Below the pieces are notes generated by a model. The model ran no database searches. It was given only the letters and a program-made list of their open reading frames with translations, and was not told the origin of the DNA. The position numbers and the translations under genes were made by a program. DNA of 64,000 nt. It comes from Dolomedes plantarius (taxonomy: Eukaryota > Arthropoda > Arachnida > Araneae > Dolomedidae). Every line of letters starts with the position of its first letter. Within the stretch, counting starts at the first letter, position 1. The stretch is taken from NCBI GenBank assembly GCA_907164885.2, contig OU015490.1, positions 203,370,161 through 203,434,160 on the forward strand, read 5' to 3'. Below, piece after piece: positions 57,701 through 62,851 of the stretch.

Positions 57701-58298
57701 TTAATAGTGGAACAAAAATGCTAAGATGATGTTAAAAAAGACTGGAGATGAACATCAGTGTATTGTTTCTTGGTTGACTACAAATAGGAGTAAATTTCGA
57801 AAGATGCAAATCATCTTCATATTTTTAATTTTTGTTTAAAATTAACAATATCTTTTTAAGGATTTTTCTCAATAGAAGTGTTTTTTTACATTTTACAATT
57901 ATGTTTTAAAACTATATTTTTCACCTGTGTGTTTATGCATGTGTGTGCTTTTCATTTTTTAGTGTTATCCTATCAACATTTATTTAGTATTTTTCCTAGG
58001 TAGGATGTTCATTTATGTTAGTCTAGAGATAATCAGAGTGAACTCTGGAGAGTCAGTGTTATGTTACAGTTAGATTTTTAAAATTTCTGTTAATAAAATA
58101 AAATTTTTGTTTTTAAGCATATTGTTTTAACTGATTTCATCATCTTAAAAAGCGCTCTTTAATACAAAGCTTCTTCTTTATTGCTTTTTAGATGACATAG
58201 CATTAGAGAAAAGTGCTGTGAATCTCCCTCTGAATCAAAACAGTGACTCAGATACTGGTGAACATGTTTTAGGAAATCCCTTAACAATTCAGAAACAG
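30873..58298 (+). CDS. TAX1BP1: SKICH-domain coiled-coil protein, TAX1BP1/CALCOCO-like (13 exons, 3' end not found)
   Basis: Thirteen exons joined at GT/AG sites read in phase for exactly 620 codons. Exons: 30873-30912, 32491-32781, 34172-34581, 35180-35380, 36765-36926, 39663-39746, 42151-42228, 44003-44113, 46523-46630, 51856-51912, 55321-55470, 56478-56538, 58192-58298. Residues about 43-142 form a SKICH domain (VIFCDLYYNTD, DYIGLFKVGYDSL, GFYQFLYVTRD, VCGASMPFEI). Residues 165-168, FLVV, sit where NDP52 and TAX1BP1 carry the non-canonical LC3/GABARAP-binding motif ([I/M]LVV). From about 170 to 560 are long charged coiled coils, expected to dimerise, broken by a Ser/Pro-rich linker (about 423-459). 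Family members are cytosolic receptors in selective autophagy and NF-kappaB control. Vertebrate TAX1BP1 (about 790 residues) ends in zinc fingers, not found here. Orthology to TAX1BP1 rather than CALCOCO1 or NDP52 is inferred. Confidence 0.85.
32187..32580 (+). repeat. 197-bp tandem duplication carrying a decoy exon 2
   Basis: Two units, 32187-32383 and 32384-32580, repeat with period 197. Each holds about 107 bp of intron, the acceptor TTATTTCTAG and the first 90 bp of exon 2. Unit 2 runs on into the real exon. Confidence 0.93.
32294..32403 (+). pseudogene. Decoy (poison-type) copy of exon 2 start
   Basis: Has the same acceptor as exon 2 and, spliced to exon 1, would read GPFKEAVWDYFPYLCGDAFQ and on through NLSQSDYANN to a TAA at 32401-32403. 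It lacks a downstream donor at the matching place. Relative to exon 2, several substitutions are non-synonymous. It is either a dead duplicate or an alternative exon that aborts translation before the SKICH domain. Confidence 0.7.
32491..32781 (+). CDS. TAX1BP1: Exon 2: residues 14-110, first half of SKICH
   Basis: Acceptor TTATTTCTAG|GT, donor AAAC|GTAAGT. Encodes VIFCDLYYNTDSTVGCRFQI and DYIGLFKVGYDSLSQ. GLFKVG matches the family's W(V/I)G(I/L)FKVGW box, with Tyr replacing both Trp. Confidence 0.88.
32900..33715 (+). mobile_element. hAT-type deletion derivative in intron 2
   Basis: Left end CAGGGTGGCGACAGAAC, right end in reverse CAGGGTGGCTACAAAAA. Many CAGGGAAAACTCAGGGAA-type subterminal repeats lie inside both ends. 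Flanks resemble each other only partly (AATAAGAA and AAGAAAAG), so the target duplication is uncertain. Confidence 0.7.
33058..33459 (+). pseudogene. hAT-family transposase C-terminal fragment
   Basis: From about 33088 the frame reads NANVERGFYINSDCLYENIK, then SSLVARRRVYDHIISKGG and DIIHYARNIQARYEELKKH, ending in a Lys/Glu-rich coiled coil at the stop 33457-33459. NANVERGF is the conserved hAT dimerisation signature (NA.VER.FS). The apparent start Met is not native, and everything upstream, including the catalytic core, has been deleted. It lies in the sense direction within intron 2 and is not part of the host protein. Confidence 0.7.
33716..34171. other. Rest of intron 2
   Basis: AT-rich intron sequence ending in the acceptor TGTATTTTCAG at 34171. 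No other element is recognised. Confidence 0.6.
34172..34581 (+). CDS. TAX1BP1: Exon 3: residues 111-247, SKICH end, FLVV motif, coiled coil
   Basis: Acceptor TTTTCAG|CC, donor AAAGAG|GTAAAT. GFYQFLYVTRDQEVCGASMP closes the SKICH domain. An acidic linker (SSDEDIVADKTEDD) leads to FLVV (34333-34344). From about residue 172 the sequence is a heptad-rich coiled coil (NRRLQLLLDEMNEK onward). Confidence 0.9.
35180..35380 (+). CDS. TAX1BP1: Exon 4: residues 248-314, coiled coil
   Basis: Acceptor CATTTCCAG, donor TTAGAG|GTAAGC, 67 whole codons. Contains EAVRILKEKNAVMSTIFDDF and a long amphipathic helix to QNKQKILE. Confidence 0.87.
35427..35702. mobile_element. TTAA-flanked MITE (276 bp) with CTCF-like repeats
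   Basis: TTAA 35423-35426 precedes CCTTTTAACCGTCAAG. The right end in reverse, CCCTTTAACTGTCATG, lies next to TTAA 35703-35706. Inside, two direct repeats of about 60 bp each include CTGCCATCTA(C/T)TGAATAAAG (35528 and 35588). On the minus strand this reads AGTAGATGGCAG, close to the CTCF core. Intron 4, non-coding. Confidence 0.82.
35707..36558. other. Intron 4 with (CA)n(TA)n and (TA)n tracts
   Basis: Simple repeats at about 35779-35831 and 36518-36548. No further element or gene is seen. Confidence 0.6.
36559..36727. mobile_element. Short TIR element (pogo/Tigger-like ends)
   Basis: The left end GTGGAATCTCGATCGATC pairs with the right end read in reverse, CAGTCGAATCTCGATCTATC. TA flanks both sides (36557-36558 and 36728-36729). 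It is 169 bp, non-coding, and lies 37 bp from exon 5. Confidence 0.65.
36765..36926 (+). CDS. TAX1BP1: Exon 5: residues 315-368, coiled coil
   Basis: Acceptor TTTTTTCCAG, donor TCAGAA|GTAAGC, 54 whole codons. Encodes DEKERNQDMMNNLRKEN ... LTDLSCLSQTISE. Confidence 0.87.
37035..37625 (-). pseudogene. LINE RNase H fragment, split by a MITE
   Basis: The minus strand reads LQRILSHCSIFGNKQANLLA, a degenerate form of the RNase H end motif (W-I-P-S-H-C-G-I-x-G-N-E-x-A-D). After the MITE it continues LRNVKQLLRSNIWHKRIST. The nucleotide reading resumes correctly once the MITE and one copy of its target are removed. It is an old non-LTR element tail lying antisense in intron 5. Confidence 0.6.
37337..37478. 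mobile_element. 142-bp hAT MITE with perfect 8-bp duplication
   Basis: Left CAGGGGTGTATCTAGG, right in reverse CAGGGGCGTAACTAGG (14 of 16). Flanks AGTCAGGA at 37329-37336 and 37479-37486 are identical. It is nested inside the LINE fragment. Confidence 0.92.
37626..38423. other. Intron 5 sequence with G- and T-runs
   Basis: A GT-rich run leads into G-runs (38145-38167, 38209-38232) separated by AT-rich DNA. No gene is recognised. Confidence 0.5.
38424..39354. mobile_element. hAT-type non-autonomous element (931 bp) with internal duplication
   Basis: Left end CAGCATTTCTCAACCTTTTG, right end in reverse CAATGATTCTCAGTCGCTGG. Flanks are ATTTAAAT (38416-38423) and ATCTAAAT (39355-39362), 7 of 8 identical. 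Two internal direct copies of about 130 bp (about 38760-38895 and 38930-39060) share GATTGCTGCTGCTCTTCTTC and CTAAGTCGGAG.GGTGAAAC. No transposase frame. Confidence 0.72.
39363..39662. other. End of intron 5
   Basis: AT-rich intron sequence ending in the acceptor TTTGCTTTCAG at 39662. Confidence 0.6.
39663..39746 (+). CDS. TAX1BP1: Exon 6: residues 369-396, coiled coil
   Basis: Acceptor GCTTTCAG, donor GCAGAG|GTCTAT (a weak donor), 28 whole codons: LKQKFKDMKCENYALKSKLH and on to TFAE. Confidence 0.78.
39747..40559. other. Start of intron 6, no element recognised
   Basis: Begins with three imperfect repeats of a TTAGTCTTATTT / AATTAATTTTATT unit (39758-39870). Otherwise AT-rich. Confidence 0.5.
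40560..41575 (+). pseudogene. LINE C-terminal remnant, interrupted
   Basis: At about 40796-40890 the plus strand reads CFRMTTGHDYLQKHLHWIGI then CCPLCHQGD, a pattern common at LINE protein C-termini (T-GH..L..HL..I.......C..C). The expected continuation, MDGDHLKNCPIV, appears only at about 41415, so roughly 500 bp of unrelated AT-rich DNA (about 40895-41400) seems inserted. It then reads to a stop near 41573. Family assignment rests on the motif only. Confidence 0.45.
41576..42150. other. End of intron 6
   Basis: No gene seen; ends at the acceptor TACGTTTTAG (42150). Confidence 0.5.
42151..42228 (+). CDS. TAX1BP1: Exon 7: residues 397-422, coiled coil
   Basis: Acceptor ACGTTTTAG, donor TCAAAA|GTAAGT, 26 whole codons: RNELVHDMKSEIAALKLHII then EMEESK. 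Confidence 0.85.
42229..43225. other. Intron 7, left part
   Basis: A degraded G/C-rich patch at 42530-42590 looks like an eroded hAT end. At 42889 ACCCTTTCAGGACAGCTGTT resembles a TTAA-type element end, and the right end might be near 43811, but no TTAA pair is present. The 93-codon frame at 42918-43199 is not recognisable. Confidence 0.35.
43226..43428 (+). repeat. Dispersed repeat, copy 2
   Basis: (TA)n (43226-43262) followed by sequence nearly identical to 8105-8265: AGAAATAAACATC, TTTAGGCTATGAAAAAAA, a G-run, GGGGCAATTGCCCC, then GGAGCCACC. Same orientation as copy 1, 35 kb away. Confidence 0.78.
43429..44002. other. Intron 7, right part
   Basis: Contains a CTCF-like motif on the minus strand (GCACTAGATGGC, 43681-43692) and the hairpin listed separately. 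No gene. Confidence 0.4.
43716..43755. repeat. Perfect 14-bp hairpin with CACGTG-bearing loop
   Basis: TTCTGATCTACTGT (43716-43729) and its exact reverse complement (43742-43755) flank the 12-nt loop TACGTACACGTG. Confidence 0.85.
44003..44113 (+). CDS. TAX1BP1: Exon 8: residues 423-459, Ser/Pro/Ile linker
   Basis: Acceptor AATTATTTCAG, donor CAAGAG|GTAACT, 37 whole codons. Sequence PSKANSSVSSRVQEK then CLFEPVPIPIIIEDKCTT is not coiled coil and probably forms a flexible break between two coiled-coil blocks. Confidence 0.85.
44114..44756. other. Intron 8, left part
   Basis: AT-rich with a (TA)n tract (about 44449-44472). No gene. Confidence 0.55.
44757..44858. mobile_element. Short TIR element, CAGTGAAACTTCTCTA family, copy 2
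   Basis: Left GTGAAACTTCTCTATGACGG, right in reverse CAGTGTAACTTCTCTAGAGC, TA on both sides. The interior resembles copy 1 (GGCCA.TC.TGGTTCTGAAA). Confidence 0.7.
44873..45875 (+). mobile_element. Mariner-type transposon with TA target sites
   Basis: Both ends read CAGGGTGATTCATAAGTA inward (18 bp exact) and are bordered by TA (44871-44872, 45876-45877). The 1003-bp interior carries the degenerate transposase below. Lies in intron 8. Confidence 0.9.
44942..45756 (+). pseudogene. Mariner-like transposase, degenerate
   Basis: Reads PDEATFHVSGKVNKQNV (first Asp), then in another frame VFCAMSKKKTYRPFFFF and LQLDGALPHL (second Asp), then SPDLTQFDFF (third Asp), and ends GAHIEHL with a stop at 45754-45756. 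Asp in the third position makes it DDD-type, as in mariner rather than Tc1 (DDE). The N-terminal DNA-binding domain is missing and many stops are present. Confidence 0.75.
45878..45953. repeat. (TA)n(TG)n microsatellite
   Basis: Compound dinucleotide tract between two transposable elements. Confidence 0.9.
45954..46128. mobile_element. 175-bp pogo/Tigger-like MITE
   Basis: Left end CAGTCGAATCCGGCTAATTA, right in reverse CAGTCGATTCCGGTTAATCA. The left end follows TA; the right flank is TG then TA. Internal sub-repeats of the GG(T/C)TAATTNGAC type. Non-coding. Confidence 0.75.
46141..46373. mobile_element. 233-bp MITE with TA flanks
   Basis: Left TGAGGTGGTG, right in reverse TGAGGCGGTG, with TA on both sides (46139-46140 and 46374-46375). 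Internal AATTATTATTTGC..AATTATAATT palindromes. Non-coding. Confidence 0.55.
46523..46630 (+). CDS. TAX1BP1: Exon 9: residues 460-495, coiled coil
   Basis: Acceptor TTACTTAAG, donor TTAAGG|GTAATG, 36 whole codons: ESVQTAAETNEELQNLKTQC and on to NATILR. Confidence 0.85.
46678..48316 (-). mobile_element. Tc1-type transposon with about 220-bp inverted repeats
   Basis: The left 228 bp (46678-46905) and the right 221 bp (48096-48316) are near-identical reverse complements. They begin CAGTGGCTCC(T/C)AAAAGTGTTC and are interrupted only by a 24-bp indel. TA flanks both ends (46676-46677, 48317-48318). High arm identity points to a recent insertion. It lies in intron 9, 47 bp after exon 9. Confidence 0.93.
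46950..47976 (-). pseudogene. Tc1-type transposase, nearly intact
   Basis: Minus strand from the ATG at 47974-47976. The N-terminal helix-turn-helix region shows KSVWNIAKLLNLSYSTVQYV, then a GRPAKLT linker (GRPR-like). Catalytic residues are all visible: LFADESKFN (Asp), FYQDNNPKQ (Asp) and LNSIEHIWRELE (Glu), with DD34E-type spacing, ending at KGYPIKY. Only two disruptions are obvious: a stop after GLHGHSV (about 47617), which shifts the frame at FFVNEKHRK, and a second shift near 47260. About 340 residues if undamaged, normal for Tc1. Confidence 0.88.
48317..49182. other. Intron 9 sequence
   Basis: AT-rich with a (TA)n tract (48950-48980). No gene or clear element. Confidence 0.5.
49183..49259 (-). 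mobile_element. Helitron fragment (5' end)
   Basis: Matches the 5' end of the Helitrons at 56700, 61187 and 62852 in reverse orientation: GGTCCAGCAGTTTGGTCTGT and GCATTATCTGTCAGTCAGTC. It runs into a (TA)n tract instead of the usual TCTATATA terminus. Confidence 0.7.
49260..50039. other. Intron 9 sequence, no element seen
   Basis: AT-rich. No frame or element end recognised. Confidence 0.5.
50044..51484. mobile_element. TTAA-flanked foldback element, interrupted by a Helitron
   Basis: TTAA 50040-50043 precedes GGGGGTACAGTACCTTCAAG. The right end in reverse is GGGGGCACAGCACTTTGAAG beside TTAA 51485-51488. The arms extend about 220 bp: left 50044-50266, right 50598-50752 plus 51435-51484. The right arm is cut at 50752/51435 by a Helitron. 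Without it the element is 759 bp, close to the sizes of elements A (719) and B (773). Non-coding. Confidence 0.9.
50753..51434 (-). mobile_element. Non-autonomous Helitron inside a foldback arm
   Basis: On the minus strand it starts TCTCTCTATCCTTAAAA and ends in the hairpin CTAGGGGCGAAGCCCCTAG. Borders are A|TC and CTAG|T, the Helitron rule. Deleting it leaves a right arm that aligns gap-free over 27 bp with the left arm of the host foldback, so the empty site is reconstructed exactly. No Rep/helicase frame. Confidence 0.88.
51489..51855. other. End of intron 9
   Basis: AT-rich DNA ending at the acceptor TTTATTTCAG (51855). Confidence 0.6.
51856..51912 (+). CDS. TAX1BP1: Exon 10: residues 496-514, coiled coil
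   Basis: Acceptor TTTATTTCAG, donor GAAAGG|GTATGT, 19 whole codons: IKEEVVKSNAVVDYLTKER. It lies 24 bp from the left end of an hAT element. Confidence 0.82.
51936..54111 (-). mobile_element. hAT-type (ZMYM1/DUF4371-like) element, right end missing
   Basis: The left end starts CAGTGGCACCGGAAGAG, a typical hAT terminus. A matching right end is not found. The transposase reading ends at about 54100, against sequence starting CAGGGTGTCTACTAAC (54112), which looks like the end of another element. So the 5' end was probably displaced. Confidence 0.7.
52140..54100 (-). pseudogene. hAT transposase with TTF-type finger and DUF4371-like core
   Basis: Minus strand. N-terminal TTF-type zinc-finger region: DWLAYSSKLKGGLCKTC, then FKNYKDFHENAKEHMCSEWH. 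The core has GTRNLPLCGKTTENFDDLLN, FRVESGDLVLKDHLENCAKN, FSLLADESADISGVAQLSIG (Asp of the catalytic region) and GLGFDGCATMAG. Downstream are FCETRWSAKYKSIRIFRN and the region AATQTQRANYSTDSAENYFR, then an eroded dimerisation segment (about 52150-52270). A TGA replaces the Trp codon in HEWLQNYDW near 54048, and several shifts follow. Proteins of this type are often annotated as ZMYM1-like but here belong to a dead transposon antisense to the host gene. Confidence 0.82.
54112..54607. other. Probable second element end with GC-richer block
   Basis: Begins CAGGGTGTCTACTAACATG with repeated GAAAAGTCACGAAA-type units, typical of hAT subterminal repeats. A GC-richer stretch (54255-54540) follows. 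No partner end was found. Confidence 0.4.
54608..54720 (+). pseudogene. Possible MADF-domain start, truncated
   Basis: The ATG at 54608 reads MEKISTEILISLVEERPTIW, which resembles the start of MADF DNA-binding domains (LI-LVEERP-LWD). After YKT a TAA interrupts, then KCFTLNDALNN and further stops. Too short to be sure; a transposon accessory gene remnant is possible. Confidence 0.3.
54750..54783. repeat. (ATT)n microsatellite
   Basis: About 11 tandem ATT units. Confidence 0.95.
54929..55168 (+). repeat. 40-bp direct repeat, 198 bp apart
   Basis: Two copies (54929-54968 and 55127-55166) of a segment with AAATATGTAAAATTTATGTA then CTTTCATGAAAAAAAAAATA. Looser similarity extends further (ACATGG.. 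after each). Intron 10. Confidence 0.85.
55321..55470 (+). CDS. TAX1BP1: Exon 11: residues 515-564, basic coiled coil
   Basis: The acceptor is unusual (T-run then AAAAAAG), donor TTGACT|GTAAGT, 50 whole codons. Encodes DSVQKSGSRTQDALNECVLR and then a Lys-rich helix (KQYRKIEKLKKKLKKNK). Confidence 0.83.
55471..56477. other. Intron 11
   Basis: AT-rich, no element or gene recognised. Ends TTTTTCTTTAG at 56477. Confidence 0.6.
56478..56538 (+). CDS. TAX1BP1: Exon 12: residues 565-584, Ser/Asp-rich
   Basis: Acceptor TTTCTTTAG, donor GCAG|GTATTT leaving one base of codon 585. Encodes GDHSSDVSSVKDLGSASDTA, a likely unstructured, potentially phosphorylated segment. Confidence 0.75.
56700..57536 (+). 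mobile_element. Non-autonomous Helitron, copy A (837 bp)
   Basis: Borders A|TC (56699/56700) and CTAG|T (57536/57537). The 5' end TCTATATATATAAAACAGTT and the ACTGACTGATTGGCAGATAA block match copies B and C. The 3' end is GGTATTCAGCTAG, preceded by an imperfect hairpin. No Rep/helicase. Intron 12. Confidence 0.88.
57537..58191. other. End of intron 12
   Basis: No gene or element recognised; ends TATTGCTTTTTAG at 58191. Confidence 0.55.
58192..58298 (+). CDS. TAX1BP1: Exon 13: residues 585-620, acidic linker
   Basis: Acceptor GCTTTTTAG, donor AAACAG|GTTTGT, completes codon 585 and adds 35 whole codons: DDIALEKSAVNLPLNQNSDS and on to NPLTIQKQ. The intron after it is not closed within the window. 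Confidence 0.78.
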
Positions 58299-58385
58299 GT
58301 TTGTACATTTCCTCTCACTTGATTTTGACTTTATCTGATATTCTTAGATGCCTTATTTTATATGTATATATAAATATTATATATA

Positions 58386-58467
58386 CAGTGAAACTTTCCA
58401 ATGGTGGTAGTAAAGGTTCCGAAACAAGTAGCCATCAAATAATGGTGGTGGGCTTGGGAAGTTCCAC
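58386..58467. mobile_element. Short TIR element, CAGTGAAACTT family, copy 3
   Basis: Left CAGTGAAACTTTCCAATGG after TA, right in reverse GTGGAACTTCCCAAGCCC next to TA. It lies 6 bp before the hAT end at 58474. Confidence 0.65.
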
Positions 58468-58473
58468 TACATG

Positions 58474-61176
58474 CAGGGACGGATTTACATATTTTTATGC
58501 CCTAGGCCAAAGCACCATTTTGCGCCCCCTTCCTTCCATTTAAATTTTTTACTTATAACATTAGATTTAATATACAGTAAGAGTTTTTGAAACATATATA
58601 CTTAGTAAACATTTGAATAACATATTTTTAATAAACATTTTCTGCATAATTCTAATTTATCTAAAAATTACAATTAAAATTTTTTTTCTTCGTGCTTTCG
58701 CCCATGAAAATTTTTCAATAATTTCATTGAAGTCAACAGATCTTGTTAAATCTGCTTCAATGCAAAGAAGTGCCAAGGCATTTAGTTTGTCTTGTTGCAG
58801 CAAATATCTTAAATGATCCTTGATTCTTTTTAGTGCAGAAAAAAATCTTTCTGCAGAGGCATTTGTGGCAGGTGTGCACACAAACATTCTCAATACGATA
58901 TCAACATTTGGATACACTGTTTGTAATCCACTTTCACGTAGCCACTTTCAAATTGCTAAGGGATTTTTCGAACCAATGCTGCACTCAGTTATGTTAGATT
59001 TTAGATGTTGCAGTTCATCACATAATGCAGGCTCCAAATCATCTTTAAAAATTACCTATAATTTTCTTCCCTCTTCTTCAGGCTCATGAGAAGTCAGTGA
59101 TCAAATTTTCGTAATTCCTTTAAATTTTTCACCGAGCTCTCTATAAGCTTGTGACTTCTTCTCAAGCTCTGCTTTGAGTTTGTCCACAATTGTGAAATAG
59201 GTATTAACTCTAAAGATATCACGCCCATTTAAATTAACTTCGCCTTCACATTTTTCGTCAGCTTGTAGTTTTCTGAAAACCTGACGCTTTTTATCACGCT
59301 CATAAACTTTCTTTTCAGAAATATCCAGAGCTTTGTTTTCATATATATCAAATTGTTCTCGCAGTTCTAACAAGAACTTTACGCATGACTGAAGAACTGT
59401 GGCAACTTCTGAAACATCAAGTTCTACGTTTTGTACATACTTATTGACTTGGTGAAGTCTAATCAGCACCGTTCCCCAAAACTGTGCCATGAATACTGTT
59501 TCGAGCCTTTTCAACTTCGTTAGTAAACCTCTAGCTTCTGCTCTTGTTCCTGATTTTTGACTTTCGTCACTTTCAAAGTATTTTAGAGCTTTTATGACTG
59601 CAAACCAATCTTCTTTTAATGCTCTACAAGCATCATATCTTGCCGACCATCGTGTCGCGGAGAGGCTTTTTGCGGTAAGGGTGCTATTTTTCTGCAATGC
59701 GTCCCACCTCGCTGTAGACGTCGAGAAAAAAACTATAAAGTTCTTGAAGCAATTTAAAAAGCGATGTAGCTTCAATGCAGCAATCTACAGCATGTGTGCC
59801 CACTAAATTTAAAGTGTGTCTTACACAAGGTATGAAGGATGCAAGAGGAGAAACTTCAAGTATCCTAGCCTGAAGACCTGAATAAACACCAGCCATATTA
59901 GCTGCATTGTCATATGATTGACCAGGACATTTCAAGATATCAAGGTGGAGATCAGTGACAGTGTTAATAACAGCTTCAAACATTTCATGGGCTTTGTGAC
60001 CAACGTTAGGTAAAAATTTTATAAATCTCTCAACAGGTTTCCCATTTTCTTTCACATATCGCAAAACAAACGACAGCTGATCCACATGCGAGATAACAGG
60101 AGTTGAATCTACAACAAGGGAATAGTACTTTGATATTTTAGCTTCATTAGCAATATGCGTTAGTACTTTTTTAGCTAGGAGATCGATGAACTCATCGCAA
60201 ATAGTAGATGAGAGATAGGATGTCTGTCCACTACCTGGATTCCCGAATTTCCTGATGTGATCAGCCAAAAATGGATCAAACACAGAAATTGTCTCCAACA
60301 TCAGCATGTAGTTGCCATTATTATTAGAACCAAATATTTCATTTCGACCTCTAAATGGCAAGCCATGCAAATCAAGAGCTTTAATTTCTACAACCCCTCT
60401 GTGTAACACATTTCTCCAGTATTCAGTTTCTTGATCAACCATTTTAGTTAGTTGCATATCGATTCTTCCAAGTTTAGCTCCTCTATGTTTTAAAATTAGG
60501 ATGTTATTTCTGTGACAAACCGAATTTTCGTGTTCCTTCAGTCTAGATGATGCATTTTTCCAGTCATTAAATCCATTTCTTACAAAAGATGATTCAGTCT
60601 TTGTACCAAAATGGAAGAAAAGACAAGGTCCGCAGAAGACATTTCCTTTACTTTCTGAATATACTAACCAACCTCAGTCTTAGATATCACCGTTTACTAG
60701 TTTGTGGCTAAAGTAACTACCATTAAATGATCAGCTTCTATCGCTGTATTGACTCTTCGACTTTGAGAAATCAACATTTTTATTCTGATTTAGACCATAT
60801 TGAGGTACGTATTCTTTTGTGAGGTTCAAGTCCGACTGCTTTCTGCAATTATTATCCCTTTAAATTGCAAGAATTCTTAATGTGCATCTCGTTAACTCAT
60901 AATGGATGTTTGGGAAAAGAATGAAAGAAAAAGAAGGAAAAAATAAATAGTCAGTTGACGAAAAGTTATTTCAAAATGCGTATATTGCAAATAACATTTT
61001 TAGCGATACTAAGAATATATAAATAAAAATGAAACAGAAAAAAAATTAACTTTCTCATTATATATATATAAAAAATTTATAATTTGGTTGTTACTTCTTC
61101 TAAATGTATGCCCTTTTAACGGCTGCATCCTAGGCCATGGCCTAGGTTGGCCTTATGGGAAATCCGTCCCTCACTG
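58474..61176 (-). mobile_element. hAT-type (ZMYM/DUF4371-like) transposon
   Basis: Left end CAGGGACGGATTTAC. Right end in reverse is CAGTGAGGGACGGATTT, the same terminus with a 4-bp insertion, and the subterminal GCCCTAGGCC / GGCCTAGG pair also matches. The flanks share only CATG, so an 8-bp duplication is not confirmed. Encodes the transposase below on the minus strand. It lies downstream of exon 13, probably in the next intron. Confidence 0.82.
58657..60690 (-). pseudogene. hAT transposase, long but frameshifted
   Basis: Minus strand. A TTF-type finger region (about 60480-60690: NVFCGPCLFFHFGTKTESSF, LKEHENSVCHRN) leads into a 257-codon frame with ALDLHGLPFRGRNEIFGS, YYSLVVDSTPVISHVDQLSF (catalytic-region Asp), CPGQSYDNAANMAGVYSG and SFIPCVRHTLNLVGTHAVD. 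A shift near 59700 leads to LSATRWSARYDACRALKEDW. A last shift leads to TPATNASAERFFSALKRIKD, the hAT dimerisation signature (NASAER.FS..KRIK). The domain order is complete and damage is limited to about three frameshifts, so this is one of the younger transposase relics here. Confidence 0.87.
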
Positions 61177-61186
61177 CATGTATGTA

Positions 61187-61979
61187 CTAGCTGAATACCC
61201 GTACTTTCCTACGGAGTATGTTCAAATTAAATGCAACGGTCAATGTATGCAATTAATGCCAAAGAAAAACAAAAAAATATATTTATAATAAATATACAAT
61301 GGTCAATGTATACAATTAATGCCAAAAAAAATTATATTTATAAAAAAATCACAACGGATATTTTTATAGACGAAATAGTGTAGAAGAAAATATTCAAATT
61401 AAATACAATGGTCAATGTATGCAATTAATTTGTATGTTTAATATCCATAAAACATACTAATTTGAATTAAATTCTTAAAAAAACTCCCCTCTCAATTAGT
61501 CTAGTGGTTAAAATTTTATCTTTTACTGTATGTTAATACTTTTTTGACAATTTATTTCATTGTTATGCATGTGACACAAAATTAATATAAAGTATCACAA
61601 AAAGAAAGGAAACCACGTGATCAGCATTTAATAAATTAAATTCTAAAAATTAATCTTTCAAAATTCACCAAAAATCAGAAATTGGAGGTAAAGATTCAAA
61701 AAAGATTTCATTTTAAAGGAATTTTTATGATCTTTCTTGTGATATAAATTTTATAACCCTCAAATTATTATTTTAAATGCAAACTTAAAAAAAGTTACAA
61801 AAACAGCTTAAAAATTTAATTTTAAAAAATCCAAGAAGAATTTTTAAGAAATCTTTCTTAGTGAAACCCCTACATTAAAGAAGAATCACCATGTAAAATT
61901 TCAGCCCTTTAGGTCCAGAGGTTTGGTCTGTGCATTATCTGTCAATCAGTCAGCGACAGAACTGTTTTATTTATATAGA
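61187..61979 (-). mobile_element. Non-autonomous Helitron, copy B (793 bp)
   Basis: In minus orientation, A|TCTATATAAATAAAACAG at 61979 and GGTATTCAGCTAG|T at 61187. The 3' hairpin is clear: ATACTCCGTA pairs with TACGGGTAT ahead of the CTAG end. It starts 10 bp from the hAT right end. Confidence 0.9.
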
Positions 61980-62851
61980 TATATATGAAGTTATTATTTA
62001 GAAATATGTGATTGTAACAATTAAGCTTCCTTTTTTGAGCTCTGGAGATAAGTTTCATCTTGTAGTAGGAAAAAAATTAGTCATTAAAATTCTTGTATGC
62101 ACAAAATTAGTCAATTTAGATTCTCTGTATATAGGAGGGAAATTTTTTTCCACATAACTGAAGGTTCAATGAACAATATCTTTTAATCATCCCTTGGTTG
62201 GATGTAAATTGAATGCTTAAACTCTCAATAGAGTAACATTGAGTATAATAAACATGACTGTTCTTGTTCGTGTAATGTATTATGGGTTAGTCATATTATT
62301 AAAATGTTTTTTAATTTAAATTCTCTTAAATTTTAATCGTATGAAACATTTTTGAAAAAAAGGGGGGTGGGGAGATTTCGAAGATATTGATGTAGAAGCA
62401 CAAAACTCTAACATAACATCTGTATAATCTCATACTGTTGTACTTGAGTTGTTAATTACTTTGTCATCTATAAATTCAACTCATAATTATTCAACTGTGT
62501 AAGATATTGGCCAATATTGTTACAAATTTGTCTGTTAATTTAAATAAAAAAAACAGCTATAAGTCATATGAAATTGACTATTTTAATAGTTCTGTGATTG
62601 TGGGGCACAGTTTTTGTAATTTTACAAGCTTGCAGGTTTGGTTATCTTTCACTATAAGTTATCAGAATTTCTATATTGTAAAAATTCATTGAAAACAATT
62701 CGTGTATAGCCATGAATGCAGAGTTTGGAGAGGTTGTATTAGATAGCTTGCACTTTTATCCAATATTTGCACAGCTCCACTTTTGAATGTTCTTAAACTG
62801 CAATAATGTTATATTATTTTGTCTTTATATTTACTTTCAGTTTATAAGATA
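61980..62851. other. Spacer between Helitrons
   Basis: AT-rich. No exon matching the open phase of the host gene was found. Confidence 0.5.
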
